Below, piece after piece: positions 26,627-35,223 of a stretch of DNA of 64,000 nt. The stretch covers positions 682,001-746,000 of the forward strand of contig OZ241850.1 of the NCBI GenBank assembly GCA_965203045.1, read 5' to 3'. The stretch's first letter is position 1. Every line of letters begins with the position of its first letter. The translations under genes were made by a program, and so were the position numbers. Source of the DNA: G965203045 sp965203045. GTDB lineage: Bacteria > Pseudomonadota > Gammaproteobacteria > PS1 > Pseudothioglobaceae. The notes under the pieces were generated by a model. That model was not told the DNA's origin. It did no database searches and was given only the letters and a program-made list of their open reading frames with translations.

Positions 26627-27351
26627 AGTAATTGTCTTAATTTTGCTAAATCAGCACTAGTATTAATACTAATTCTAGTATCAACTTTGGCAATATCAAC
26701 ACCAATATTAAAACCTGCTTGAAGAATGCTTAATTGTTCTAATTTTTCCGCTTGTTCGTAGCCTTTATGGCTAATATTTTGATATTGTTTTAAAAAACTT
26801 AAACGATAAGCATACAAACCCAAATGACGATAACACAAATTTTTATTAAACTCATCATCTCTAAAATATGGAATAGGGGCGCGTGAGAAATATAATGCCT
26901 GCCGCTGATTGTTAAATACTACTTTGACACAGTTTTCATCTTCATATTCATCTTTGCTGGTAATCGGCGCACATAAAGTGGCAACTAAATTATCACTTTT
27001 ACTAAGATTAATAGCAACTTGATTTATAAGCACCGCCGGCATTAACGGCTCATCTCCCTGCAAATTAACAATTATATCGCCAGTGCTAAAATTATCTTTT
27101 ACAACCACAGAGGCAACGCGCTCTGTACCAGATTGAATATTAACGCTGGTAAGCGCCACCTCGGCGCCAAACTTAGCGCAAGCTCGGCTAATTTTTTCAC
27201 TATCGGTAGCAATAATAACACGATCAAAGCCCGCTTTGATAGCTTGCTGATAAGTCCAATAAATCAGAGGTTTATCAGCAACATCAGCTAATAACTTATA
27301 ACGCAAGCGACCAGAATTATAGCGTGCCGGAATAATAATAATTTTTGCCAT
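26623..27351 (-). CDS. kdsB: CMP-KDO synthetase
   Basis: KdsB activates KDO with CTP for the LPS inner core. The 242-residue enzyme has the nucleotide-binding start IIIPARYNSGRLRYKLLADV, then VNLQGDEPLM with the metal-binding Asp, and YRHLGLYAYRLSFL. The first motif has RLRYK where most have RLPGK, a mild change. It lies downstream of lpxK and ycaR as in enterobacteria, with a TAATG overlap to ycaR. Confidence 0.95.
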   Translation of the reverse strand: MAKIIIIPARYNSGRLRYKLLADVADKPLIYWTYQQAIKAGFDRVIIATDSEKISRACAKFGAEVALTSVNIQSGTERVASVVVKDNFSTGDIIVNLQGDEPLMPAVLINQVAINLSKSDNLVATLCAPITSKDEYEDENCVKVVFNNQRQALYFSRAPIPYFRDDEFNKNLCYRHLGLYAYRLSFLKQYQNISHKGYEQAEKLEQLSILQAGFNIGVDIAKVDTRISINTSADLAKLRQLL

Positions 27352-27512
27352 TATTTAAGCTTTCTCGCTTCTTCTATTAGCAAAATTGGAATACCATCAA
27401 CAATAGGATAGGCTAACTTGCTTTTATCGCAAACCAACTCTGAGTCTACCTGTTTCAGTGGAGCTTTACTTTTAGGGCAAACTAATAAATCTAATAATTC
27501 TTTATCAATCAT
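27351..27512 (-). CDS. ycaR: YcaR/Trm112-like small zinc-ribbon-type protein
   Basis: This gene encodes 53 residues: it begins MIDKELLDLLVCPKSKAPLK and ends GIPILLIEEARKLK. That is the UPF0434 (YcaR) pattern: the CPxSK knuckle, a second Cys (VCDKSK) and the YPIVDGIPILL strand. It overlaps the end of lpxK by four bases (ATGA) and its stop overlaps the kdsB ATG (TAATG), so all three are coupled. The order lpxK-ycaR-kdsB is the enterobacterial one. Function is not well defined; Trm112-fold proteins serve as methyltransferase partners. Confidence 0.9.
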   Translation of the reverse strand: MIDKELLDLLVCPKSKAPLKQVDSELVCDKSKLAYPIVDGIPILLIEEARKLK

Positions 27513-28471
27513 AATAATTGTTTTAATTTAATAAAAAAATCTTCAGTTAACTTGGCTTTTACTTGTAAATACCACATTTGTTCAGTAGCAAAACTACTGC
27601 ATTTTACACAATCTTTAGCAGTCATTAAAATGGGTTTATCTTCTTTAACGGCAAAATCTTGAACTCTAAAACGATAATGGTCAGCATAGCTCTTAGTTTC
27701 AAGACTTAACCCCAGCGCCGATAGTTGAGCAAAAAAATCATCAGGCTGGGCAATCCCACAAACCGCATAAACTTGACCATATTTACTGACAAATTCGCCA
27801 CTATCAAGTGATTGCTTAGTTTTAACATTTACAAACTTCACCACCTCTAATACCATCTCATATTTATAAGACTTCTCAGTTAGTAATTTTGAATGGGCAG
27901 GTCCTTGCCAAAGCCGCTTGTGATAGACTACCATATCTACAGTTTTAAGACGTGATAGTGGTTCACGCAGAGTGCCGCTTGGCAGTAAATAACCATTGCC
28001 TAAGTTACAACTACTATCAATAACAGCAATTTCAACATCTCTACCCATTGCATAATGCTGCAATCCATCATCACTAATAACTACCTCTGCGCCAAGCTCA
28101 ATGACTTTTTTAACCGCCTGTGTGCGATTTTTATTAACCACCATAATTGCATCTGTTGTCTGCTTAATCAAGCTTGGTTCATCACCACAAATACTAGCGT
28201 CAGTGGCATTGCTCACCACTAAATTACCAGAACGATATTTGCCACCATAACCACGAGAAACCACTCCGATATTTAGACCTTGTTGCTGTAAATACTCAAC
28301 AATAGCAATTACTAGTGGTGTTTTGCCACTACCGCCTATGCTAATATTACCCACCACAATTAGCGGTCGCTTAAAATGGGTGGTTTTTTTAATGCCTAGG
28401 CGATACAAACTCCGCCTTAACCAAACCAAAACATAAAACAATGCGGTAATTGGCAATAATAAGTATTTCAT
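27509..28471 (-). CDS. lpxK: Tetraacyldisaccharide 4'-kinase
   Basis: LpxK phosphorylates the lipid A precursor at the 4' position at the inner membrane. I start it at 28471 (MKYLLLPITALFYVLVWLRR, a membrane anchor), giving 320 residues; longer frames would run into lolC. The P-loop NISIGGSGKTPLV, VVISDDGLQHYAMGRDVEI and the GSGGTLREPL-like segment LLPSGTLREPLSR are present. Only 19 bases separate its ATG from the divergent lolC ATG. No msbA precedes it. Confidence 0.95.
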   Translation of the reverse strand: MKYLLLPITALFYVLVWLRRSLYRLGIKKTTHFKRPLIVVGNISIGGSGKTPLVIAIVEYLQQQGLNIGVVSRGYGGKYRSGNLVVSNATDASICGDEPSLIKQTTDAIMVVNKNRTQAVKKVIELGAEVVISDDGLQHYAMGRDVEIAVIDSSCNLGNGYLLPSGTLREPLSRLKTVDMVVYHKRLWQGPAHSKLLTEKSYKYEMVLEVVKFVNVKTKQSLDSGEFVSKYGQVYAVCGIAQPDDFFAQLSALGLSLETKSYADHYRFRVQDFAVKEDKPILMTAKDCVKCSSFATEQMWYLQVKAKLTEDFFIKLKQLL

Positions 28472-28490
28472 CTCATTGTAAAATAAAAAT

Positions 28491-29726
28491 ATGAATCTTG
28501 AATTAAATATCGCCTGGCAGTATATTAAATCCCACCATCGCCAAAAAAACATCTCCCTGATTGCTAAGATTAGTATTTTAGGATTAATCTTAAGTATTAT
28601 GTCGCTAATTACAGTTTTATCAGTAATGAACGGCTTTCAAGCCGAACTTAAAAATCGTATTTTAGGAGCAATTTCGCATGCCTATATCAGCAATTATGTC
28701 GGTAGTATACCCCAACAAAATCCATTAATACCACAATTAAAACAACATAAAAATATAATTGGCATAAGCCCTTATATTGAGAATTATGCTCTACTAACTC
28801 ACGGTAATAACGCTTCAGGCGCAATAGTACGCGGCATTCACCCAGAACAAGAAACACTGACCTCTAATTTACTAAGCAGTATTAAATATGGCAGTGCCAA
28901 TTTGGTTAGTGATAATCAAATTATTATCGGTCTTGCATTAGCAAATACGCTTGGCGTTGGTATTGGCGACAAAATAAATGTCCTAACCCCAAAAATTGGG
29001 GTTAATATTTTGGGTATAGCTCCACGCTTTAAACGATTTAATGTTAGCGGTATTTTTGATACTGGGGAGGCAGAATACAACAAAAATCTAGTCTTAATAA
29101 CATTAATAAGTGCGCAAAAACTTTATCAAAAGCAAGGACAAATTTCAGGATTAAGACTTAAATTTGACCAAGTGTTAAAAGCTGATGTGATAAGTGCTGA
29201 TATTGCCAAAGAGCTTGACGAAAAATACTACATCATCAATTGGAAACAACAACAGCAGAACTTAATCTATGCCCTTAATTTAGAAAAAAATATGATTAGA
29301 CTGATTTTGTTTTTCATTATTGCTATTGCAACTTTTAATCTAGTATCAACTATGATAATGGTGGTGATAGATAAACAAAGTGATATTGCTATTTTACGCA
29401 CTTTGGGTTTGACACCAAGGCGTATCTTAACTATATTCTTTTACCAAAGTTTTATCATTAGTAGTGTTGGTATTAGTATTGGGGTAATTCTAGGTATTAT
29501 TGTTAGTCTATTTATTAGTGATATAGTAAGTTTTGTTGAGTATATTTTTAGCTTCCAATTACTGCCCGCTACTGTGTTTTATGTAAATAAACTACCAAGC
29601 GAATTACTAGCATCGGATGTGCTTTTTGCTGTTGTGCTGGCTTTATTGCTAAGTATGATTTCAGCCTATTATCCAGCAGTAAAAGCTGCTAAAACTGATA
29701 TCGCCAAGACCCTAAATGACAAATAA
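28491..29726 (+). CDS. lolC: Lipoprotein-releasing ABC transporter permease (LolC/LolE family)
   Basis: This permease extracts mature lipoproteins from the inner membrane for transfer to LolA. In 411 residues there is one N-terminal membrane helix (about 22-46) after IAWQYIKSHHRQKNISLIAK, a large periplasmic domain (about 50-265) and three C-terminal helices (about 275-400), with DIAILRTLGLTPRRI contacting LolD. Only one permease gene lies next to lolD, so either a second copy is elsewhere or it forms a homodimer as in LolF-type systems. Confidence 0.93.
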   Translation: MNLELNIAWQYIKSHHRQKNISLIAKISILGLILSIMSLITVLSVMNGFQAELKNRILGAISHAYISNYVGSIPQQNPLIPQLKQHKNIIGISPYIENYALLTHGNNASGAIVRGIHPEQETLTSNLLSSIKYGSANLVSDNQIIIGLALANTLGVGIGDKINVLTPKIGVNILGIAPRFKRFNVSGIFDTGEAEYNKNLVLITLISAQKLYQKQGQISGLRLKFDQVLKADVISADIAKELDEKYYIINWKQQQQNLIYALNLEKNMIRLILFFIIAIATFNLVSTMIMVVIDKQSDIAILRTLGLTPRRILTIFFYQSFIISSVGISIGVILGIIVSLFISDIVSFVEYIFSFQLLPATVFYVNKLPSELLASDVLFAVVLALLLSMISAYYPAVKAAKTDIAKTLNDK

Positions 29727-30388
29727 TGGTCAATAATATCAACATCAGCATCCAACATTTGAGTTATTGCTATCGACAAAAACAACATATTGTGCCAGTG
29801 TTTGATGGCCTTAATCTAACTATAGACGCCGGTACTACCTTGGCTATTACTGGCAAATCAGGTGTAGGTAAATCTACCTTATTAAATTTATTAGGTTGTC
29901 TTAGCAACCCCGATAACGGGCAAGTTTTGTTTGATGATAAAAACATTCATTTAATAAGCGAGCGAAAACGTTGCTTATGGCGACAAAAAAACTTAGGATT
30001 TATTTATCAATTTCACTACTTGCTAGGAGATTTTAATGCCTTAGATAATGTGCTGATGCCTGTTAGAATACAAAATACCAATCTTACTAAGGTTAAAAAA
30101 CAAGCCCAATTAATGCTCACTCAAATTGGTCTTGCTAAACACTACCATCACTACCCGAGCGAACTTTCAGGTGGGCAACGTCAACGTATTGCTGTTATTA
30201 GAAGTTTTATCCACGCCCCCAAAATCATCTTAGCGGACGAACCAACTGGCAACCTAGATACCAACTACGCCAATCAAGTTATGCAATTACTATTAGAACA
30301 AAATAAACGCTACAATACCACACTTATTATCGCCACTCATGACCCAAAGATTGTTAACCAAATGCAGTCAAGTATTTGCCTAGATTAA
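29726..30388 (+). CDS. lolD: Lipoprotein-releasing ABC transporter ATPase
   Basis: LolD powers lipoprotein release by LolC/E. The 220-residue ATPase has Walker A TGKSGVGKSTLLNLLGCL, Q-loop YQFHYLLGDFNALDNVLMPV, the signature LSGGQRQRIAVIRSF, Walker B IILADEPTGNLD and the switch His in IIATHDP. Its start overlaps the lolC stop (TAATG). The FHYLLPEF-like segment after the Q-loop is typical of LolD. Confidence 0.96.
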   Translation: MVNNINISIQHLSYCYRQKQHIVPVFDGLNLTIDAGTTLAITGKSGVGKSTLLNLLGCLSNPDNGQVLFDDKNIHLISERKRCLWRQKNLGFIYQFHYLLGDFNALDNVLMPVRIQNTNLTKVKKQAQLMLTQIGLAKHYHHYPSELSGGQRQRIAVIRSFIHAPKIILADEPTGNLDTNYANQVMQLLLEQNKRYNTTLIIATHDPKIVNQMQSSICLD

Positions 30389-30408
30389 CCAAATAAACAA
30401 GGCTATTA

Positions 30409-30440
30409 AAAAGTTTGTCAATATATCTTATCAAACTTTT
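30409..30440 (+). terminator. Candidate terminator after lolD
   Basis: AAAAGTTTG at 30409 and CAAACTTTT at 30432 make a nine-base stem with a 14-base loop, 20 bases after the lolD stop. The right arm ends in four T and is not followed by a longer T run, so it is a moderate rho-independent terminator; the symmetric A/T ends could also serve the convergent rnhB side. Confidence 0.45.
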
Positions 30441-30594
30441 GCAGAATTATTGCTCTATTTATAACAGGTATAAATAAAAAAATCAGTATCATTAACAGCT
30501 AAATAATCCAAACACGAACTATTAGCAATAGATTAAACAGCAGTGATAGCAAAAATAAGAGCGCTTTAATTAAATGCACAACCACGTAATTCAC

Positions 30595-30608
30595 ACCTTC
30601 ATGAAGGT
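30595..30608. repeat. Perfect 14-bp palindrome between lolD and rnhB
   Basis: ACCTTCATGAAGGT is fully self-complementary. It lies 13 bases past the rnhB stop and in a 232-base convergent gap otherwise without genes. As RNA it makes a five-pair hairpin with a CATG loop and no T run. It may be a weak terminator stem or a protein site; nothing else supports either. Confidence 0.35.
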
Positions 30609-30620
30609 ATAGAGTTAGGG

Positions 30621-31166
30621 CTATTTTATAAGATTAAAGCTAAGGCGGTGAATTGCACCAATTACACCATATCTAGCAAGGGCTCGATAGTGATATTTAG
30701 TAGGATAAGCATTATGTTTAGCAAAACCATATTGCGGATATTTACTATCAAGTAAGAGCATTTGTCTGTCACGATAGACTTTAGCAACAATAGAGGCAGT
30801 GCTGATTACCGCCTCGCTTAGGTCGCCCCCAACAATGGCAACGCAATTACTTATATCAGGACACTTATTGCCATCAACCAATACTTTATCATAGTCAATA
30901 CCTAAATTAACAACTGCTCGCCTCATTGCAAGCATTGTGGCTTGGAGAATATTAATTTCATCAATTTCAACAGGACTGGCCTGACCGATAGCATATTGAC
31001 AATTACTAATTATTTGAGCGTATAATAACTCGCGTTTATTAGTGCTAATTTTTTTAGAATCAGTAAGTCCATCAAGCACAAAACCAACCGGTAGCACAAC
31101 CGCTGCTGCCACCACATCACCTGCTAGACAACCTCTACCCGCCTCATCAACACCAACAATTACCAT
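30621..31166 (-). CDS. rnhB: Ribonuclease HII
   Basis: RNase HII removes RNA (including single ribonucleotides) from RNA/DNA hybrids. I start it at 31166 (MVIVGVDEAGRGCLAGDVVA), ten bases after the alaS stop, giving 181 residues; a longer frame would overlap alaS and lacks family similarity. Catalytic DEAGRG, the LTDSKKIS segment, LVDGNKCP and the ASIVAKVYRDR block are all present. Confidence 0.95.
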   Translation of the reverse strand: MVIVGVDEAGRGCLAGDVVAAAVVLPVGFVLDGLTDSKKISTNKRELLYAQIISNCQYAIGQASPVEIDEINILQATMLAMRRAVVNLGIDYDKVLVDGNKCPDISNCVAIVGGDLSEAVISTASIVAKVYRDRQMLLLDSKYPQYGFAKHNAYPTKYHYRALARYGVIGAIHRLSFNLIK

Positions 31167-31176
31167 ATTACTATTA

Positions 31177-33762
31177 TTAAAAAAAATGTTCTTTGACACT
31201 GGATAGAGCACTTGGTAATTGGCTTATATTACTACCTCCACCTTGTGCCATATCGGCTCTGCCGCCACCCTTGCCGTCAATTTGGATAGCAATATAGCGC
31301 AAAATTTCATCAGCACTATATTGTTTGCTAATATCACTGCTAACACCGACCACAAGAACAATGTGTTTATCCACGACACTAGCAAGAGCAATAACAGCAG
31401 GGTTTAATTGATTTTTTAATTCATCAACCATTATCCTTAAATCCTTATTGCTTATCTTATCAACACTGGCGCAAAGTAAATTTATATCACCAATTTTCTG
31501 CGCTTTTTTAGCCAAATTAGCACCTTTAACACTAGCTAACTTACTTTGTAATTGTTCTAGCTGCTTACTAAGCTGCTTTTTACTATTCAATAACTGCACC
31601 AATTGTGCTTCTACCTTATCAGGGCTAGTTTTTAGTAAGGCACTAACTATACCTAGACGCTTTTGGCTTTGGTTATCAAATTGATAAGCGTTGAGGCCGG
31701 TAAGTGCTTCAATGCGTCTAATACCAGTTGCAATACCACTTTCACTGATAATTCTAAATAAACCAATATCACCCAAAAACCCAACATGAGTACCGCCACA
31801 AAGTTCAACAGAAAAATCATTCTTACCCATTGACAAAACGCGCACCTGATCATCATATTTTTGCCCAAATAACGCTATCGCTCCTTTTTTACGCGCTGTT
31901 TTTAAATCCATAATATCGGTATGAACAGCAGTATTATCCAAAATTTTATGATTGACCATACTCTCAATTTTAACTAAATCATCACTACCGACCACATCAT
32001 CATAAGCAAAGTCAAAACGCAACTTATCTGCATCAACCAATGAACCTTTTTGAGATACGTTCTCACCCAAAACCTCTCTCAATGAGGCGTGTAATAAATG
32101 GGTCGCCGAGTGGTTTCTGGCAATATTTTTACGTCTATTTTTATCAATTATAGCGCTAACCTTATCGCCTAATTTAAGACTGCCTTTTTCTAATGTGCCG
32201 ATGTGAAGAATTGCACTAGTCGTTTGTTTTTGAGTATCAACTACCTTAAATATTGACTCAGTGCTAATCAAATAGCCACTGTCACCAATTTGCCCCCCAG
32301 CCTCGGCATAAAAAACACTCACATCTAAGACAATACTTGCTCGCTGACTGGGTTTAAGTTTAGCACTGGTTTTACCATCTATAATAATCGCCTTAATAGT
32401 ACCACTATTTTGTTGCTGGTCATAACCTAAAAAATCACTACTAACATCAACATTAATGCCTTGGTCTTCACTAAAATGGCTCATTTGTTTAGCGCGCTTT
32501 TTTTGTTGTGCCATTTGTGTATCAAATCCGACCATATCTAATATTAAGCCTCGTTCCTTAGCAATATCAGCAGTGAGGTCGGGAGGAAAGCCATAAGTAT
32601 CATAAAGTTTAAAAATCAGCTCTGCACTAAGTGTTTTATCAGTCAAATTAGCAATAGCATTATTTAGAATATCCAAACCTTGGTCTAAGGTTGTTAAAAA
32701 CCGCTTCTCCTCTTTTTTAAGCACATTCTCAATATGGGCCAATTGCTGCTTTAACTCAGGATAAGCTAAGCTCATTTCAAAACTTAAAATAGGCGCTAGA
32801 CGGTAGAAAAACACATCTTTAATGCCAAGTTTATGCCCATGACGCACTGCGCGGCGAATAATTCGTCTAAGCACGTAGCCTCTGCCCTCATTGCTCGGCA
32901 AAACCCCGTCGGCAATCAAAAAGCTACAAGAACGAATATGGTCGGCAATTACCCTAACCGAAGCATTAGTTTTATCAGCACCGCTCAATCGAACTAGATG
33001 GTTAATAATACCAACAAATAAATCAATATCATAATTATTATGCTTATTTTGCATTACCGCAGCTATACGTTCTAGTCCCATTCCAGTGTCAACACCTGGA
33101 TTGGCAAGCGGCTTTAAATAACCGTCTGCTTGACGGTCAAACTGAGTAAAAACTAAGTTCCAAATTTCAATGAAACGGTCGCCGTCTTCTTCTGCTGTAC
33201 CTGGCGGGCCACCGGCGATTTTTGGGCCATGGTCATAAAAAACCTCCGAACAAGGTCCACAAGGACCAGCATCTCCCATCTGCCAAAAATTATCTTTTTT
33301 ACCGCAACGAGAAATACGACTTTTAGGAAAACCAATATCATTAATCCAAATTGACTCTGCCTCATTATCGTTCTCATAAACACTAACCCATAATTTTTTT
33401 GCAGATAGTTTAAGCTCTACTGTTAAAAAATCCCAAGCAAATTTTATTGCCTCCTTTTTAAAATAATCTCCAAAACTAAAATTACCTAACATTTCAAAAA
33501 AAGTATGGTGTCTAGCAGTATAGCCCACATTTTCTAAATCGTTGTGTTTGCCGCCGGCTCTTATGCATCTCTGCGCTGATACAGCGCGTGTATAGCTACG
33601 TTTTTCAGCACCGCTGAATACATTTTTAAAGGGCACCATACCAGCATTAACAAACAACAATGATTTATCATTTTGGGGAATAAGCGAACTACTTGGCTCA
33701 ATAATATGTCCATGCTTTGCAAAATAATCTAAAAATTTTTGTCTAATGATAGCGGTTTTCAT
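31177..33762 (-). CDS. alaS: Alanyl-tRNA synthetase
   Basis: AlaRS charges tRNA-Ala and edits mischarged Ser/Gly. The 861-residue protein has class II motifs in residues 1-240 (FVNAGMVPFKNVF; RHHTFFEMLGNFSFGDYFK; GVDTGMGLERIA), the editing-domain zinc ligands HSATHLLHASLRE and ELCGGTHVGFLG, and the C-Ala domain with GKGGGRADMAQGGG. Length is normal. No recA/recX precedes it. A good RBS (AAGGA) is just upstream. Confidence 0.98.
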   Translation of the reverse strand: MKTAIIRQKFLDYFAKHGHIIEPSSSLIPQNDKSLLFVNAGMVPFKNVFSGAEKRSYTRAVSAQRCIRAGGKHNDLENVGYTARHHTFFEMLGNFSFGDYFKKEAIKFAWDFLTVELKLSAKKLWVSVYENDNEAESIWINDIGFPKSRISRCGKKDNFWQMGDAGPCGPCSEVFYDHGPKIAGGPPGTAEEDGDRFIEIWNLVFTQFDRQADGYLKPLANPGVDTGMGLERIAAVMQNKHNNYDIDLFVGIINHLVRLSGADKTNASVRVIADHIRSCSFLIADGVLPSNEGRGYVLRRIIRRAVRHGHKLGIKDVFFYRLAPILSFEMSLAYPELKQQLAHIENVLKKEEKRFLTTLDQGLDILNNAIANLTDKTLSAELIFKLYDTYGFPPDLTADIAKERGLILDMVGFDTQMAQQKKRAKQMSHFSEDQGINVDVSSDFLGYDQQQNSGTIKAIIIDGKTSAKLKPSQRASIVLDVSVFYAEAGGQIGDSGYLISTESIFKVVDTQKQTTSAILHIGTLEKGSLKLGDKVSAIIDKNRRKNIARNHSATHLLHASLREVLGENVSQKGSLVDADKLRFDFAYDDVVGSDDLVKIESMVNHKILDNTAVHTDIMDLKTARKKGAIALFGQKYDDQVRVLSMGKNDFSVELCGGTHVGFLGDIGLFRIISESGIATGIRRIEALTGLNAYQFDNQSQKRLGIVSALLKTSPDKVEAQLVQLLNSKKQLSKQLEQLQSKLASVKGANLAKKAQKIGDINLLCASVDKISNKDLRIMVDELKNQLNPAVIALASVVDKHIVLVVGVSSDISKQYSADEILRYIAIQIDGKGGGRADMAQGGGSNISQLPSALSSVKEHFF

Positions 33763-33766
33763 AATT

Positions 33767-33777
33767 TCCTTATTATA
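33767..33777 (-). promoter_or_regulatory. -10 element and RBS of alaS
   Basis: On the minus strand TATAAT (33777-33772) is directly followed by AAGGA (33771-33767), four bases from the alaS ATG. With such a short distance the transcript would have almost no leader, so the TATAAT may be fortuitous or give a near-leaderless RNA. The -35 match 17 bases upstream is poor. Confidence 0.35.
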
Positions 33778-33812
33778 CTTTAACCAAACTACTAAATTAA
33801 TACGCCACTTAA

Positions 33813-34412
33813 CTAGAGCAAAAAGTCAGCCCGAGCCGAGCCCTGACGAATTAGTCGCGCGCCAGTAACTAAGTCAATAACAGTGGTAGGGTCGGTAGGA
33901 CAATAGCCCATATCTACCATGTAGTCAACCTTATCAGCAATCAAAGCAAAAACAGAATCGCTATCACCACCAGCATTTAAAGATACACTCATTATTGGGT
34001 CAGTTAATTTTGCTAATAAACTTTGGACGAAAACATGGCCTGATACACGAATACCTATGGTTTTGCGTTTTTTGTGTAATAAGCGGGCGGGAACTAATTT
34101 AGTGCTTGGCAAAATAAAAGTATAGGAACCGGGGAGAGCTTTTTTTAGCAGACGAAAATTAATGTTGTTAAGCAGCGCATAATCGCTAATATGCGATAAG
34201 TCTTTGAGCATTAGAGTAAATTGATGATGTTTGTCTAGGGTACGTATCTGGCGAATGCGCTCCAAACCGCTTTTATTGTCTAAACTACAGGCCAAAGCAT
34301 AACCGGAATCAGTAGGATAAGCAATAATATCGCCGCCATCAAGCGCTTGCGCCGCTTTAACAACAAAATTTGCTTGCGGGGTGATTGGATGGATATTCAA
34401 ACGCTCTGCCAT
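33813..34412 (-). CDS. YciO/Sua5/YrdC-family protein
   Basis: This 199-residue protein has the YrdC fold: IIAYPTDSGYALACSLDN, a basic HHQFTLMLKDLSHISDYA, PGSYTFILPSTKLVPARLL, KRKTIGIRVSGHVF, and the end DLVTGARLIRQGSARADF. It lacks the Sua5 C-terminal domain. Its place right after a TrpH-type PHP gene (16-base overlap) matches yciO in enterobacteria. YciO's role is unclear; a t6A-related activity much weaker than TsaC has been discussed. Confidence 0.88.
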   Translation of the reverse strand: MAERLNIHPITPQANFVVKAAQALDGGDIIAYPTDSGYALACSLDNKSGLERIRQIRTLDKHHQFTLMLKDLSHISDYALLNNINFRLLKKALPGSYTFILPSTKLVPARLLHKKRKTIGIRVSGHVFVQSLLAKLTDPIMSVSLNAGGDSDSVFALIADKVDYMVDMGYCPTDPTTVIDLVTGARLIRQGSARADFLL

Positions 34413-35218
34413 ACCGGCTTTAGTTCTTTTGGTAATGGCGCTAAACGTCCAAGCTGACGATTTTGGTTATCCCAGCCGTGATAATCTGACCCTACTGAAG
34501 CAAGCAAATCGTATTCTAAGGCAAATTGTTTGGCTTTATCAATTTCATCATCAGCACTGTTACTAACCACAACTTCTACCGCCTTACCACCCAAAGTTTT
34601 AAAATCAGCTAGCAACTTTCTGATTTTACTCAACTTAAACCGATAGCGAAATGGATGGGCAAGCACGCTGATACCACCGGCTTGATCTATCCAATTTAAC
34701 ACTGGTTTTAGCTGTTGCCACTGCGATTTAACCGCTCCGGGCTTGTTATCTGTTAAAAACCGTTTAAATACCGAACCCATATCTGCACAAATACCTTGCT
34801 TAATTAAGGCTTGAGCAAAATGGGTGCGCGTCAGCATAAATGGGGCTAATTTTTTAGCATCATTGTATATACCACTAATACCAACATTCTCAAGCCCTTG
34901 CGCCATTTTTTGAGCACGAATTTCTCTAAATTTTTGATAATTAAACAAACCATTTTGCAAGGCTTTATTGCCAATATCAACATTTAGTCCAACAATATGG
35001 ACCGTATAGGTTTTCCATAAGGCTGAAACTTCTACCGCCGGTATTAGTTTGATTTTAGATAGTCTCGCTTGTTCATGAGCCTGCCCAATACCAGCAGTAG
35101 TATCATGGTCAGATAATGCCAAAATTTTACAACCTTGCCTCTGCGCTAATTGAACCAAATCACTGGGGCTAAGCACACCATCGGAATAATGAGAATGGCT
35201 ATGTAAATCAACACTCAT
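34397..35218 (-). CDS. rnm: PHP-domain phosphoesterase (RNase AM/TrpH type)
   Basis: TrpH/YciV (RNase AM) is a 5'-3' exonuclease on short RNAs and a 3',5'-nucleoside bisphosphatase. The 273-residue protein has the metal ligands DLHSHSHYSDGVLSP, LALSDHDTTAGIGQA, IPAVEVSALW, ISVLAHPFRY and the end VGSDYHGWD. Length fits. It is coupled to the YciO-like gene downstream and follows the transporter gene by five bases. Confidence 0.9.
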   Translation of the reverse strand: MSVDLHSHSHYSDGVLSPSDLVQLAQRQGCKILALSDHDTTAGIGQAHEQARLSKIKLIPAVEVSALWKTYTVHIVGLNVDIGNKALQNGLFNYQKFREIRAQKMAQGLENVGISGIYNDAKKLAPFMLTRTHFAQALIKQGICADMGSVFKRFLTDNKPGAVKSQWQQLKPVLNWIDQAGGISVLAHPFRYRFKLSKIRKLLADFKTLGGKAVEVVVSNSADDEIDKAKQFALEYDLLASVGSDYHGWDNQNRQLGRLAPLPKELKPVWQSV

Positions 35219-35223
35219 TATAA

